Positions 17,698-26,680 of a DNA stretch of 64,000 bases are shown here, in pieces. Origin of the DNA: Chryseobacterium sp. MYb7 (GTDB lineage Bacteria > Bacteroidota > Bacteroidia > Flavobacteriales > Weeksellaceae); assembly GCF_002979455.1 (NCBI RefSeq), contig NZ_PCOU01000012.1, forward strand, positions 62,001-126,000, given 5' to 3'. A model generated the notes under the pieces. It did no database searches. It worked only from the letters and a program-made list of their open reading frames with translations, and was not told the DNA's origin. The stretch's first letter is position 1, and every line of letters starts with the position of its first letter. A program made the translations under genes and the position numbers.

Positions 17698-18333
17698 CTA
17701 TTCTGTTTCGGTTATTTGAACTAGTTTTATATTGATCTTAAAATCCTTGTGCTGTAGATTTAAGCTATCCGCGAAGATATGCTTTTTTGCATCAAAAGTA
17801 AAATCGATTTTTTCCTTGTTGTTTTTCGTGTAAATGATCTGTTTCAGCAAACTGTTTTCTTTACTGAAGAATAAATAATAGCTTTTATTCTCAATTTTTG
17901 AAAGATAGATTTTTGCATTTTCATTCTCGAAACTTTCATTGACGGGATATTTTCTTTTCAGAAGCTGCTGAAAATCGTTTTTCAGGAAATTGATAACAAT
18001 TTTTTTATCCAGATCAGGAAGTACATAATTCAGTTTAAAATCATTCTCAGAAACCTCAAAATCAATCAGTTTATTTCCAAAATCTGAAGTTAAAGCGACA
18101 CGGTGTGTCGTTTCATTCAATTTTTTGATGATCAGAATTCCGCTTACATGGTTTTTATAAATATCCATCTGGCATTTGTAGACATAATCTTCACCGGAAG
18201 AAAAGTATAAATTTTCCACCATCTTTTCAGAAGAGGAGACAGGTTTTACATCTGTTAACTTATACGTTTTACAGGAAACGGCCAGTATCAGAATCAGGCT
18301 ATAAAGAAAACTCTGACGCAGGAATTGATGCAT
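17698..18333 (-). CDS. Outer-membrane lipoprotein of the pigment operon
   Basis: A roughly 211-residue lipoprotein. Starting at the internal ATG (18333) gives a compact signal with lipobox LAVSC; an ATG at 18357 is also possible. The rest is predicted to be mainly beta-strand, reminiscent of LolA/LolB-like or DUF4292 folds, but I see no diagnostic motif. The gene overlaps the 3' end of lolA by 35 bases or more. Pairing with LolA suggests a LolB-like acceptor that helps place the pigment or lipoproteins in the outer membrane. Confidence 0.75.
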   Translation of the reverse strand: MHQFLRQSFLYSLILILAVSCKTYKLTDVKPVSSSEKMVENLYFSSGEDYVYKCQMDIYKNHVSGILIIKKLNETTHRVALTSDFGNKLIDFEVSENDFKLNYVLPDLDKKIVINFLKNDFQQLLKRKYPVNESFENENAKIYLSKIENKSYYLFFSKENSLLKQIIYTKNNKEKIDFTFDAKKHIFADSLNLQHKDFKINIKLVQITETE

Positions 18334-18925
18334 TGATCTTTGTATTTTTGAAAACAATATTCGTAGTATCTCCGGAAGCCTCGGTCATATTCACTTGGGA
18401 AACCGTAGATTGGTTCTTTGGGAAAAACAGCTCAATCTGTTTGATGTATTTCAAAAGCTGTGATGTCTTGGGAATAAACTTCGCGACATTGTAATTTCCG
18501 TTTTTAAAATACGTTACTGTAAACTCAGGATCATTGAACATCGTTCCGTTTGAGCTTCCTACAATCAGTTTATTGATTTTTTCAAATGTTTTGCTCTTCG
18601 CATCTACAGAAGATTTTTTCCCCTGATCGTTGATGAAGATTTTATTGCTTTTAAAAACAATACTGTACTGATACGGTTTGGTATATTTCCAGCTCAGCAT
18701 ATTGGGTGTCTGCAAAGACATTTTTCCATAGGTAACGATGCTTTTATCCAGGAAATCCATTTTTTTGGTCTGGGTAAAATCACTCTGTAACGTTTTGATC
18801 TCTTTGGTGTCTGAAGAAACCTTCGATACAAATGCTTTGGCTTCAGCTCCTGACATTGCAGTGTTTTGTGCAAAAAAGAAACCGGAAACCAGTAAGAATG
18901 CTCCGAAAGCAATATTTTTAATCAT
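18299..18925 (-). CDS. LolA-like outer-membrane lipoprotein carrier
   Basis: A 208-residue periplasmic protein (signal MIKNIAFGAFLLVSGFFFAQ) with LolA family blocks: LQSDFTQTK near residue 47, the following MSLQTPNMLSWKY, and FKSNKIFINDQ. Aryl-polyene clusters normally carry a LolA homologue, thought to move the hydrophobic pigment across the periplasm. Its start overlaps the deacetylase stop by eight bases, and its end overlaps the lipoprotein gene, so all three are tightly coupled. Confidence 0.85.
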   Translation of the reverse strand: MIKNIAFGAFLLVSGFFFAQNTAMSGAEAKAFVSKVSSDTKEIKTLQSDFTQTKKMDFLDKSIVTYGKMSLQTPNMLSWKYTKPYQYSIVFKSNKIFINDQGKKSSVDAKSKTFEKINKLIVGSSNGTMFNDPEFTVTYFKNGNYNVAKFIPKTSQLLKYIKQIELFFPKNQSTVSQVNMTEASGDTTNIVFKNTKINASIPASEFSL

Positions 18926-19742
18926 TTCTATTTGAATTTATCACTGTATCAACAGTAAAGGTTGAATATTTTTTGTCCTCCAAAAATACTAATAAATTGG
19001 TCAGTACCAGAAAGGTCTTTTCCGAAGTGTCATGAAGAAGGATAATACTTCCTTTTTTCAAGCCCTTGGTTACTCTGCTGTAGATTTTATTTTCATCATT
19101 AGTAATAGTATCCAATGACCGGACATTCCAACCGATGCTTATTTTATTTGTCTTTTTGATTGCTTTTGCAATGTTGGGATTCGTCACTCCGAAAGGTGGT
19201 CTGTAGAGATCGGTCTTGATATTTCCCACGTTCTTCATGATTTCATCACATCTTTCAATTTCCTCAATCATTTTTGAAGTTGATAAAAACCCAGTGGAAT
19301 TGGAATGTGATAAGGTATGATTTCCAATTGTATGACCTTCTGCAATAATTCTCTGAAACATCTCAGGGTATTTTTCAATCTGCTTCCCGATACAGAAAAA
19401 GGTTGCTTTTACCTCATGTTCTTTAAGCAGGTCTAAAAACTTTGGCGTAAATTCAGTAGGGCCGTCATCAAACGTAAGAGCAACTTCTTTGAGTCTGGTG
19501 CGTTTATGAGTAATACTATTGACAAAATATCCCAGTTCAATATCAAATGAACCCCAAACGACCACAGCAGAAAAAGCAAAAAAACAAAAAAGATACACCC
19601 AAAAGCTTCCGTGAAACGCATAAATAAAAACGTTACAGAAAAGGTAGAACAGGATGAAGGGATAGTGTTTCATTGCTGACTGTTTTTTAATTTTGAACTG
19701 GTCATTATGAGTTTTATGGGCATAATATTTATTGTATGCCAT
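18918..19742 (-). CDS. Membrane-anchored NodB-type polysaccharide deacetylase
   Basis: A 274-residue protein with two N-terminal membrane helices (about 27-65) and a NodB domain carrying the complete motif set: TFDDGP (90-95), H142-x3-H146 (HTLSH), YRPPFG and the C-terminal LLHDT. It removes N- or O-acetyl groups in a metal-dependent way. ATG 19742 is chosen; GTG 19748 is just upstream, and an internal ATG (19673) right before the membrane helix is an alternative. The upstream DNA is a repeat element, so the first 23 residues may not be conserved. Its substrate in the pigment pathway is unknown. Confidence 0.85.
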   Translation of the reverse strand: MAYNKYYAHKTHNDQFKIKKQSAMKHYPFILFYLFCNVFIYAFHGSFWVYLFCFFAFSAVVVWGSFDIELGYFVNSITHKRTRLKEVALTFDDGPTEFTPKFLDLLKEHEVKATFFCIGKQIEKYPEMFQRIIAEGHTIGNHTLSHSNSTGFLSTSKMIEEIERCDEIMKNVGNIKTDLYRPPFGVTNPNIAKAIKKTNKISIGWNVRSLDTITNDENKIYSRVTKGLKKGSIILLHDTSEKTFLVLTNLLVFLEDKKYSTFTVDTVINSNRND

Positions 19743-19856
19743 TGTCACTCCGTAGGAGTCTAGATAAATACAATTAATTTAACTTAATTTGTTTAGATTC
19801 CACGCTTCACTTCAGAACCTTGTTCACAGACCTTTTGTCTGTGCTCTGAATGACAA
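19743..19856. repeat. REP-like imperfect palindromic element
   Basis: The 137-base gap before the deacetylase gene is mostly an imperfect palindrome. TGTCACTCC is at the left end and GAATGACA at the right. GGAGTCTAGATAAA near the left pairs imperfectly with TTTAGATTCC. A nested hairpin CACAGAC (19825-19831) / GTCTGTG (19837-19843) is flanked by TTCAGA/TCTGAA. The ends resemble the dispersed 'GTCATTCTGAG...GAAGAATC' family of Bacteroidetes genomes. Confidence 0.6.
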
Positions 19857-19885
19857 ATAGACTGTATAATTTTCAATTTCAACAA

Positions 19886-20947
19886 TTATGCCTTTTCCAA
19901 TAATACCAGACTGTGATCATCACCCGCCAGATGATTGTAAAGAAGTACATTCTTCACATTTTCTTTTTTCACAGAATTGATCATCATGATTTCCGGAATT
20001 TGCTGTTCCTTCAAAATATGACAGGCTATAAAGGTTGAAAAACCACTTGCCGTATTAAATTCTCCGCTCAAATGTTTATAATACAGTTGTGATGAATCCG
20101 GAAACAGATCCATTGCTTTTGTATAATACATATCGGAGTCTGCATCTCCGCTGAATCCTAAAATAACAGCATCAATATCATTATTTGAAAGATTGTTTTG
20201 AGTTAAGAAATTCTGGATAAAATCCTGTACTTCATTCAATTCAACCTTATTGCTGATTTGGATATTCTTAAGCTTGGCGTACGAGCTTTCGGTCTTGTCT
20301 TTTCCTACCACAAAAAAACTGGCACCTTCTCCCCAGATCACTCCATTAGTTGTAGAGTTTAAATAATCTGCAGGAAGATCTGTTTCTTTTTTGATGGTAT
20401 TGTTTAGGCAGTAAAGCTCCATGGTTCTGGCTGTCTGTTCATCTGTGGAACCTACCAGAACATTTTTTGCTTCTCCGTCATTGATCTGGAGCTGGGCATC
20501 CAGCAACGAAAACTCAAGTGAAGAAGAAGTGTTTACATAGGTGAAGTTATACGCATGGCACTGTAATCCCAGAGCAATCTGCCCGGCTACCGTGTTATGG
20601 GTAGACTGGATGAAAAAGGTCGGCGTAAGGAATTCTTCCTGATTATCAATCACGTTTTTCAGGAACTTTTCAGAATCCTGCGAGCAGCCCATTCCTGTTC
20701 CTACAATGATGGCATCCGATTTTTCAATACCAGCTTCTTTCAATGCATAATGTGATGCTACAGAACTCATTTTTACTGTTTTAGACATTCTTCTGATCAT
20801 TGCAGGCGGAATGAACTCTTTGTAATTAGGTTCTATCGCTTTAATGATGTTTGAAGAATTCTCAGGAGTAAGATTCTGGAGAATATTTTCGTTTAAAGTG
20901 TCCTGAACAGAGATACAGGATGCACTGTTGATGTATACTGCACTCAT
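19886..20947 (-). CDS. Chain-length-factor-like ketosynthase homologue (no catalytic Cys)
   Basis: A 353-residue thiolase-fold protein homologous to KAS II but lacking the catalytic residues. The Cys position reads NTSSSLEF (Ser141), and the first His motif is replaced by VILGFSGDA. Only a GEFNTASGF remnant of the second His region remains. It overlaps the complete ketosynthase gene upstream by four bases (ATGA), the classic layout of a KS-CLF heterodimer as in type II polyketide and aryl-polyene systems. It likely sets the polyene chain length as the inactive partner. Confidence 0.85.
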   Translation of the reverse strand: MSAVYINSASCISVQDTLNENILQNLTPENSSNIIKAIEPNYKEFIPPAMIRRMSKTVKMSSVASHYALKEAGIEKSDAIIVGTGMGCSQDSEKFLKNVIDNQEEFLTPTFFIQSTHNTVAGQIALGLQCHAYNFTYVNTSSSLEFSLLDAQLQINDGEAKNVLVGSTDEQTARTMELYCLNNTIKKETDLPADYLNSTTNGVIWGEGASFFVVGKDKTESSYAKLKNIQISNKVELNEVQDFIQNFLTQNNLSNNDIDAVILGFSGDADSDMYYTKAMDLFPDSSQLYYKHLSGEFNTASGFSTFIACHILKEQQIPEIMMINSVKKENVKNVLLYNHLAGDDHSLVLLEKA

Positions 20948-22143
20948 GATTTTGAGAAAATTAAGGTTGAACAGTTTCCTCCAAATCCAAATGAGTTAGA
21001 AAGCACGTGATTAATGCTTTTCTCTTTCAGTTCGGTAACAGGTGTAAGATCGAACTCTTCCATTTTTGTTTTAAAATTCAGATTCGGGAAGATCATGCTG
21101 TTTTGCATGGCTAAAATTGAAAATACAGCCTCAATTCCTGCTGCAGCGGCCAAAGTGTGTCCTGTAAAAGCTTTTGTAGAGCTGAATTCAGGAACCTGGT
21201 TTTCTCCGAATATTCTTATCATAGCAATTCCCTCAGATAAATCATTATTGGGAGTAGCGGTTCCGTGAACGTTGATATAATCTATATTTTCTTTTTCCAA
21301 TCCGGAGATTTTCAGAGCCTGCTGCATCGCTAAAAATGCACCTTGTCCGTTTTCTGAAGAAGCGGTCTGATGGTGTGCATCATTGGCATTTCCATACCCG
21401 GAAAGATAAGCAAGAACCTTTTTATTTTCTTTTTTAACGATTTCTTCAGATTCAAGAACTAAAAAAGCGGCAGCTTCCCCAAGATTCAGTCCTTTTCTGT
21501 TGTTGTCAAAAGGAGTGTTGTAAGAATCCGTAAGAATCATCAGGGTATTGAAGCCATTCAAAGTGAATTTTGAAAGAGAATCTGTTCCTCCGACAATCAC
21601 ACGGTCCAAAACTCCATTTTTAATCAGTTTAGCACCCATCATAATCGCGTTAGCTGCTGATGAACAGGCTGTACTGATGGTAGAAACCATTCCTTTTAAT
21701 CCCAGATAATCGGCAATAGCCAATGAGGAATTTCCGGCATCGTGAGCGTCAATATATTTTTGCTTTTCAGGAAAGTCTTCGTAAGAGTAGAAATATTTTT
21801 CTGTAATATCCATTCCTCCTACACTGGTAGAAGAGATAAGCCCGGTTCTGCAGCTATTGATATCTGAAATTCCGGCACTTTCTACAGCTTCTTTGGCAGC
21901 CATCATTCCCAATAAAGACGTTCTTGTTATATTATTGTCTTCATCAAGCTGAAGTTTTTCTACAAGTGCTTCATTGGATAGCTTTATTTCACCCGTTTTA
22001 ATGGCTCCGGCATGACGGGTTTCAAACATTTCAATATCTGAAATTCCATGTTTTCCGGATTGTAATGAAATAAGATTTTCCTCCACATTGTTTCCGATGG
22101 AGGAAATGATGCCCATTCCTGTTATGGCAATTTTTTGACTCAT
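20944..22143 (-). CDS. Beta-ketoacyl-ACP synthase (KS of KS-CLF pair)
   Basis: A 399-residue KAS II with intact Cys160 (STACSSAAN), His293 (NVHGTATP), Lys324 and His329 (STKAFTGHT), ending in SFGFGGNCSTL. Its stop overlaps the start of the CLF-like gene, so equimolar production is expected. It is probably the main elongating ketosynthase of the polyene chain. The ACP gene lies 67 bases upstream in the same operon. Confidence 0.92.
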   Translation of the reverse strand: MSQKIAITGMGIISSIGNNVEENLISLQSGKHGISDIEMFETRHAGAIKTGEIKLSNEALVEKLQLDEDNNITRTSLLGMMAAKEAVESAGISDINSCRTGLISSTSVGGMDITEKYFYSYEDFPEKQKYIDAHDAGNSSLAIADYLGLKGMVSTISTACSSAANAIMMGAKLIKNGVLDRVIVGGTDSLSKFTLNGFNTLMILTDSYNTPFDNNRKGLNLGEAAAFLVLESEEIVKKENKKVLAYLSGYGNANDAHHQTASSENGQGAFLAMQQALKISGLEKENIDYINVHGTATPNNDLSEGIAMIRIFGENQVPEFSSTKAFTGHTLAAAAGIEAVFSILAMQNSMIFPNLNFKTKMEEFDLTPVTELKEKSINHVLSNSFGFGGNCSTLIFSKS

Positions 22144-22210
22144 TAATTAGTTTTTCTTGAATTATTTAGCACAATGGCACAATGACTTGAACCCTAGGTT
22201 TAAATAATAA

Positions 22211-22468
22211 TTATTTTGTTCTGTTGTCCTCGATGAATTTAGCCATCGTATCGATAGATTGGAAAATCTCTTTTCCTTTTTTAGGATCAGCTAATTTTAT
22301 TCCGTAGTCTTTATCAAGAAGAACAATCAATTCCAAAGCGTCGATAGAATCCAGCCCTAATCCTCCTCCGAATAACGGATCAGTATCTTTGATTTCTTCT
22401 ACAGATACATCTTCAAGGTTAAGAACTTCAATAATTTTGTGTTTCAATTCTGTTTTTAAGTTTTCCAT
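22211..22468 (-). CDS. Acyl carrier protein 2
   Basis: An 85-residue ACP with phosphopantetheine site GLGLDSIDALEL (Ser41) and an acidic helical body. It is immediately upstream of the KS-CLF pair and downstream of the half-length ketosynthase. It differs clearly from ACP 1 in the plus-strand arm, so two carriers probably serve separate steps, for example starter loading and elongation. Confidence 0.92.
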   Translation of the reverse strand: MENLKTELKHKIIEVLNLEDVSVEEIKDTDPLFGGGLGLDSIDALELIVLLDKDYGIKLADPKKGKEIFQSIDTMAKFIEDNRTK

Positions 22469-22543
22469 AATTAAGTTGATTTATCAGTGTTTCAGTATAT
22501 CATAAAGATCATTACATCATTGCACTGTTATATTGTTACATTT

Positions 22544-23083
22544 TTATAAGGTGAGCAAATATACAAAAGCTTTGTAATTTTCCTGATACAATTCCACCCA
22601 GCCGCACAATACTTTGTCAGCTTTTCCGGACTGCAAGATTTGTTCAGAATAATCATTTAAAAACTTCTCATCAAAATCATCCAGCACAAAAAAAGCATTT
22701 TCTGTCTGCATTTTGTGTTTAATGCTGATTTCGCCTACACAAATGTTAGGTAGAGTGTAGACAAAAACTGCAGGACTCGGATAAAAGTTATCCTGATCGT
22801 TAATGCTTTCCTGGTATTTGAAATCCGTATCCAGGCTGGATGATCTGTTGGCAAAAACGATAGCAGTTCTGCTGTGATCTTCGTCTTTCAAAATGGTTTC
22901 GGCGGAAAGAAAAGCCAGTTTGCTCAGGTTATCCATTTTATGAAATTTAGGATAGCTGAGATCTAAACTTTTATAAGCTTCTTTGGCAAATTTCTGAAAG
23001 ACCGTGCTTTGGCTTTCAAAAATAAGATTTCCATCAATGGTTATTTTTGAATGTTCTATGGTACAGGTGTTCGTTTTCTTCAT
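22544..23083 (-). CDS. Half-length ketosynthase-like protein
   Basis: A 179-residue protein from ATG 23083 (an earlier in-frame start would overlap the ketosynthase gene). It looks like only the N-terminal half of a thiolase fold: [17 protein letters not shown] matches the KS helix before the first core strand, [11 protein letters not shown] matches that strand, and [19 protein letters not shown] matches the segment before the active site. The active-site Cys region reads [12 protein letters not shown], and the His-containing C-terminal half is absent. It starts ten bases after the complete ketosynthase stop. It may be a structural partner of that enzyme. I know no assigned function. Confidence 0.75.
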   Translation of the reverse strand: MKKTNTCTIEHSKITIDGNLIFESQSTVFQKFAKEAYKSLDLSYPKFHKMDNLSKLAFLSAETILKDEDHSRTAIVFANRSSSLDTDFKYQESINDQDNFYPSPAVFVYTLPNICVGEISIKHKMQTENAFFVLDDFDEKFLNDYSEQILQSGKADKVLCGWVELYQENYKAFVYLLTL

Positions 23084-23093
23084 CACTTTCAGT

Positions 23094-24251
23094 TTAACAT
23101 TTTTCCAGCACAACAGCCGCGTTACATCCTCCAAAACCAGAAGCAGTCTTTAGAATGTATTTTATTTCCGAAGTTTGGTTTTCTCTGATGATATTCAAAG
23201 GCTGGGTAACTCCCATTTCTTCAAAATTCTTTGAAGGAAGGAGAGTGCCGTGAAGAGCACTTTCCATAGAAATAATACTTTCAAGAAGTCCGGAGGCACC
23301 AAGGCAATGTCCATAATATCCTTTCATACTATTGAGCGGAATATTCTGAAGATCCATTCTGTTGAAAGCAATAGCTTCCATTTCGTCGTTATATAAAGTA
23401 GCCGTGCCGTGGGCAGAAATAAAATCGATTTGTTCTGAAGAAATATGAGCTTCAGTCATTGCATTTCTGATACTTGCATATAAACCGTCACCCGTTCTTG
23501 AAGGTCCGGAAATATGATTGGCATCATTGACGGCAGAGTCACCCAGGACTTTAAATCTTAATTTTTCGGTTTTTGGGATTCTTCCTTCGTCAGAATGACA
23601 GCTGGTTATATAGACAGCAGCAGCGGCCTCACCAATATTGATTCCGTCTCTGTTTTTATCATAAGGCTGGCAAGGTCCTGATCCTATTGCCTGAAATGAG
23701 TTGAATCCTGAAATAACAAATTCAGAAAGTTCATCACCTGCAATCACGAAGGCATCTTTGTATTTTCCTGCCTGAATCATATTCTTAGCAACAGAAATTG
23801 CCATTACCCCTGAAACACAGGCGTTAGAAACGATGATGGGTTTTGTTTTAAATCCAAAAAAATCTGCAATTTTTTCTGCTAATTTTGATAAATAAACGCC
23901 TTCCGGTAATTTAGGCTGGTTTTTTAACAGGCTGATATTTCCTTTTGTGGTGGAAAGGATGAAAGCGGTGTCTTCCGAAACGGGATGTTTTTCAACAAGT
24001 GGCTGTAAGCTTAAAAGAAGCATTTTTTCCAGTCTTGTGAAATTGATTGTATTCTGAGTGAAGACTCTGTTGAATTCTTCATTCATTTTGTCAGAATCAA
24101 TCATAGAAGCATAAAAAGCATCCTGATTGTCTATAATTTTATGTAAAGCAACTCCCGATTTTCCTTCCAAAAGAGCATTCCAATTGGAATCATTAGTGAA
24201 GCCCAACGGAGTTACACAATTGTAGTCTGTGATATAAATTTCCTTGCTCAT
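23094..24251 (-). CDS. Beta-ketoacyl-ACP synthase, third complete KS
   Basis: A 385-residue ketosynthase with intact Cys145 (VSNACVSGV), His281 (SAHGTATL), Lys310 and His315 (YYGHCLGAS). It is more divergent than the other two KS proteins and shorter at the N-terminal region. Residues 217-227 ([11 protein letters not shown]), in a predicted surface loop, are encoded by a copy of a dispersed REP-like repeat. It overlaps the thioesterase gene by ATGA. It is possibly the enzyme for the beta-keto intermediate of the dialkylresorcinol half, or a second polyene elongase. Confidence 0.88.
   Translation of the reverse strand: MSKEIYITDYNCVTPLGFTNDSNWNALLEGKSGVALHKIIDNQDAFYASMIDSDKMNEEFNRVFTQNTINFTRLEKMLLLSLQPLVEKHPVSEDTAFILSTTKGNISLLKNQPKLPEGVYLSKLAEKIADFFGFKTKPIIVSNACVSGVMAISVAKNMIQAGKYKDAFVIAGDELSEFVISGFNSFQAIGSGPCQPYDKNRDGINIGEAAAAVYITSCHSDEGRIPKTEKLRFKVLGDSAVNDANHISGPSRTGDGLYASIRNAMTEAHISSEQIDFISAHGTATLYNDEMEAIAFNRMDLQNIPLNSMKGYYGHCLGASGLLESIISMESALHGTLLPSKNFEEMGVTQPLNIIRENQTSEIKYILKTASGFGGCNAAVVLEKC
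23577..23600. repeat. REP-like repeat half-site inside KS coding sequence
   Basis: A 24-base segment matches the dispersed Bacteroidetes repeat that begins TGTCATTCTGA and ends GAAGAATC when read on the minus strand. It is in frame and encodes CHSDEGRI within the third ketosynthase. Related degenerate copies are seen at about 19.75-19.86 kb and 31.67-31.71 kb. Confidence 0.6.
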
Positions 24252-24676
24252 GATAATCCCATTTTATCTTTCCAGTTTTGAAAAAACTCCGGATTGTACA
24301 GGCATAAGCCTCCGTTACTATCAAGAAATACCTGAATCGTTTCGCCGCTGCATACCAATTGATCTTCCTTATTGAAAAGCTCATATCTGTAGATAAGCTT
24401 GGCAGAAACGGAATTGATAAACGTGGTCACAATCCTGAATGTTTCTCCATATTTTAAAGGAAGAAAATGCTCACAGGTACTTTTTACAATTGGCGTTACA
24501 AATCCTGCATTCTGAATATCAAGATAAGTAAGACCATGCAGACGTCCGAAAGCTTCTCTTCCGTCTTCAAAATACACGATATAATGTCCATGCCAGACAA
24601 TTCCCAGCGGATCTGTTTCATTGAATCGTACTCTTACTTCTTCGGTACAGGTTAATGTGTTTTCTTTAGACTGCAT
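24248..24676 (-). CDS. Acyl-CoA/ACP thioesterase (4HBT hotdog)
   Basis: A 142-residue hotdog thioesterase of the YbgC/4-hydroxybenzoyl-CoA type. The active-site segment is RFNETDPLGIVWHGHY, with Asp in TDPLG and the following HGxY. It probably releases the finished or aberrant acyl chain from the ACP, or edits the starter. It overlaps the downstream ketosynthase (ATGA) and the upstream ABC permease by 11 bases. Confidence 0.88.
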   Translation of the reverse strand: MQSKENTLTCTEEVRVRFNETDPLGIVWHGHYIVYFEDGREAFGRLHGLTYLDIQNAGFVTPIVKSTCEHFLPLKYGETFRIVTTFINSVSAKLIYRYELFNKEDQLVCSGETIQVFLDSNGGLCLYNPEFFQNWKDKMGLS

Positions 24677-25934
24677 TTTGTTTTTTTTCGTAAAAAATGG
24701 AAATGGCTACGGTGGCAATATAGAATAAGAAGAGGAATACCAATTCTTTGGCAATTCCGCCGATTCCGCTGTTTCTTAAAATAATATCGTAATAGGCATT
24801 CAATCCCCAGTTCATAGGGGAGAATTTCGCTACGGTCTGCATGAATTCCGGCATTAAAAATACAGGAACCCAGATTCCGCCAATAGCAGCCAAAACCACT
24901 ACAGACGTTGCTCCGAATGGGGCAGACTGTTCCTGTGTATCAGCAATGGTTCCTAATAAAACTCCAAATCCAATGGCTGCCAATCCAGCAAAAAGGGTAA
25001 CTGTCACAAGTTGGAACATTTTTCCGGATACATCAAAAGCGGGAAGATCCATATAAGGGAAAAGGTAAATTCCAACGGCAACCATCAGTAAAAACTGAAT
25101 GATACAGATGATCAGATACGTAAATGTTTTTCCTAAAATATGTACAAAATAAGGAGTAGGGCTTATTCTGGCTCTTACACTTGTTCCCTGGCTTTTTTCT
25201 TTTACCAGATTGATGGATAAAGGAACTACAATAAAGAAGATTGCAAAAAGGGTCCATGCGGGAACGTTGTGCTGAACGGAATTCGGCATTACATCCATTT
25301 CTCCTTTCTTTGGAGTGATCTCCTTAAAGCTGATCAGGTTTTTATTTTCGTCAAGATTCTCCGTAGTGCCCAGTTGATCCTGGAATGCTTTGTAGATCTT
25401 TTTATTTTCAATCTCAAAAACCATTTTATTCACAGAATTCATCACAGAGTTCTTGAATCCGGCATTGGTAGCAGGGTCAAAGTACAAATGAATTTCTTTT
25501 GCTTTGGGAGCTGCTGTTTTTACTTTTGCAGAATCTCCTTCCAGTCCGAATGAACTTACTATGGTCTGAACTTTAGAATCAATATTGGAATTTAAATCTT
25601 TCGTTAAATTTTCCGGAATGACAATCGCCATCTGATAATCTCCGGAGAAAACAGCATCCTGAGCCGACTTTTCATTGAAGTTGGTCAGCAGCTGGAATGT
25701 TTTACTGTTTTCCAGTTCGGCTTTTATATTTTTTGAAACTTCAGATTTGTCCTGATCAATAAAAATAATCGGAATCTTTGATCCTTCAAGGTTTTTAAAG
25801 GTAGAATCCTGAATAAGGGTAATCGTTACAATCAAAAGCAAAGGCATCACAAAGATGATGACAATTCCTCCGATATCTCTTTTCAGCAGAAGAATTTCCT
25901 TAATAAAGCTTCTCCACAATTTATACAACAACAT
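24666..25934 (-). CDS. ABC-2 type transporter permease
   Basis: A 422-residue membrane protein of the ABC-2/YhgE-like type. It has one N-terminal helix (about 22-42), a large extracytoplasmic domain (about 45-220), then five to six helices clustered from about 228 to 415, a typical exporter permease layout. It overlaps the ATPase gene by 14 bases. It probably forms a pigment or precursor exporter with that ATPase; direction is inferred from the ABC-2 fold. Confidence 0.88.
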   Translation of the reverse strand: MLLYKLWRSFIKEILLLKRDIGGIVIIFVMPLLLIVTITLIQDSTFKNLEGSKIPIIFIDQDKSEVSKNIKAELENSKTFQLLTNFNEKSAQDAVFSGDYQMAIVIPENLTKDLNSNIDSKVQTIVSSFGLEGDSAKVKTAAPKAKEIHLYFDPATNAGFKNSVMNSVNKMVFEIENKKIYKAFQDQLGTTENLDENKNLISFKEITPKKGEMDVMPNSVQHNVPAWTLFAIFFIVVPLSINLVKEKSQGTSVRARISPTPYFVHILGKTFTYLIICIIQFLLMVAVGIYLFPYMDLPAFDVSGKMFQLVTVTLFAGLAAIGFGVLLGTIADTQEQSAPFGATSVVVLAAIGGIWVPVFLMPEFMQTVAKFSPMNWGLNAYYDIILRNSGIGGIAKELVFLFLFYIATVAISIFYEKKQNAV

Positions 25935-26679
25935 CTCTTAATTCTTTTCCGGTTAATGAAATGAAAACATCTTCAAGGTTTTCGGCATTCGCAATCTGTG
26001 AAACAAGTTCTTCAGGTGTTCCTACAGCGTGAATTTTTCCATGGTCGATGATGGCAATTTTTGTACAGAACTCTTCCGCTTCCGAAAGGTGATGGGAAGT
26101 ATAAATAATGCAGGTTCCCTGTTTATTTAAATCCAAAAGATAGTCGATAATTGCTTTTTTAGACTGAACATCAACCCCCACTGTTGGTTCGTCAAGGAAT
26201 AAAACTTTAGGATTGTGAAGAGTGCCGGCGATGAGGTTGCAGCGGCGTTTCATTCCTCCTGAAAACTGTCCTACCTGCTTATTGGCAAATTTTGAAAGTC
26301 CCATGATTTCCAGAGACTCGTCAATGGCTTTTTTGAGCTGGTTGTGCTTTAACCCATAAAGGCTTCCGAAAAACATCAAATTTTCTTTAGCGGTAAGGGT
26401 TGGATATAACGCATATTCCTGTGGAACGATTCCGATGATTTCTCTGATTTTAAAACCTTCCTTTTGTGGAGACAAACCATTGATGGTAAATTGTCCTGAC
26501 GTAGGTTTTATGAGTCCTGAAAGCATAGAAATCAAAGTAGTTTTTCCGGCTCCGTTGGGCCCGAGAATTCCATAGATTTCATTTTTACTGATGCTCAAAG
26601 AGATATCATTTACAGAAAACTCATCAGAATTTTTGTATTTCTTGTATAAGTTTTTGATCTCAATCATATTTTCTGCCAT
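25921..26679 (-). CDS. ABC transporter ATP-binding protein
   Basis: A 252-residue ATPase with Walker A GPNGAGKTT (40-48), Q-loop region VPQEYALYP, signature FSGGMKRR, Walker B VLFLDEP and H-loop YTSHH. It is a CcmA/DrrA-type exporter ATPase. One base separates it from the upstream BtrH-like gene, and it overlaps its cognate permease gene. It powers the presumed export step of the pigment pathway. Confidence 0.92.
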   Translation of the reverse strand: MAENMIEIKNLYKKYKNSDEFSVNDISLSISKNEIYGILGPNGAGKTTLISMLSGLIKPTSGQFTINGLSPQKEGFKIREIIGIVPQEYALYPTLTAKENLMFFGSLYGLKHNQLKKAIDESLEIMGLSKFANKQVGQFSGGMKRRCNLIAGTLHNPKVLFLDEPTVGVDVQSKKAIIDYLLDLNKQGTCIIYTSHHLSEAEEFCTKIAIIDHGKIHAVGTPEELVSQIANAENLEDVFISLTGKELRDVVV

Positions 26680-26680
26680 A

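Noticed and set aside
23084-23134. Longer start of the half-length ketosynthase
   Set aside because: It would overlap the preceding ketosynthase coding sequence; ATG 23083 gives a clean ten-base gap and a natural N-terminus.
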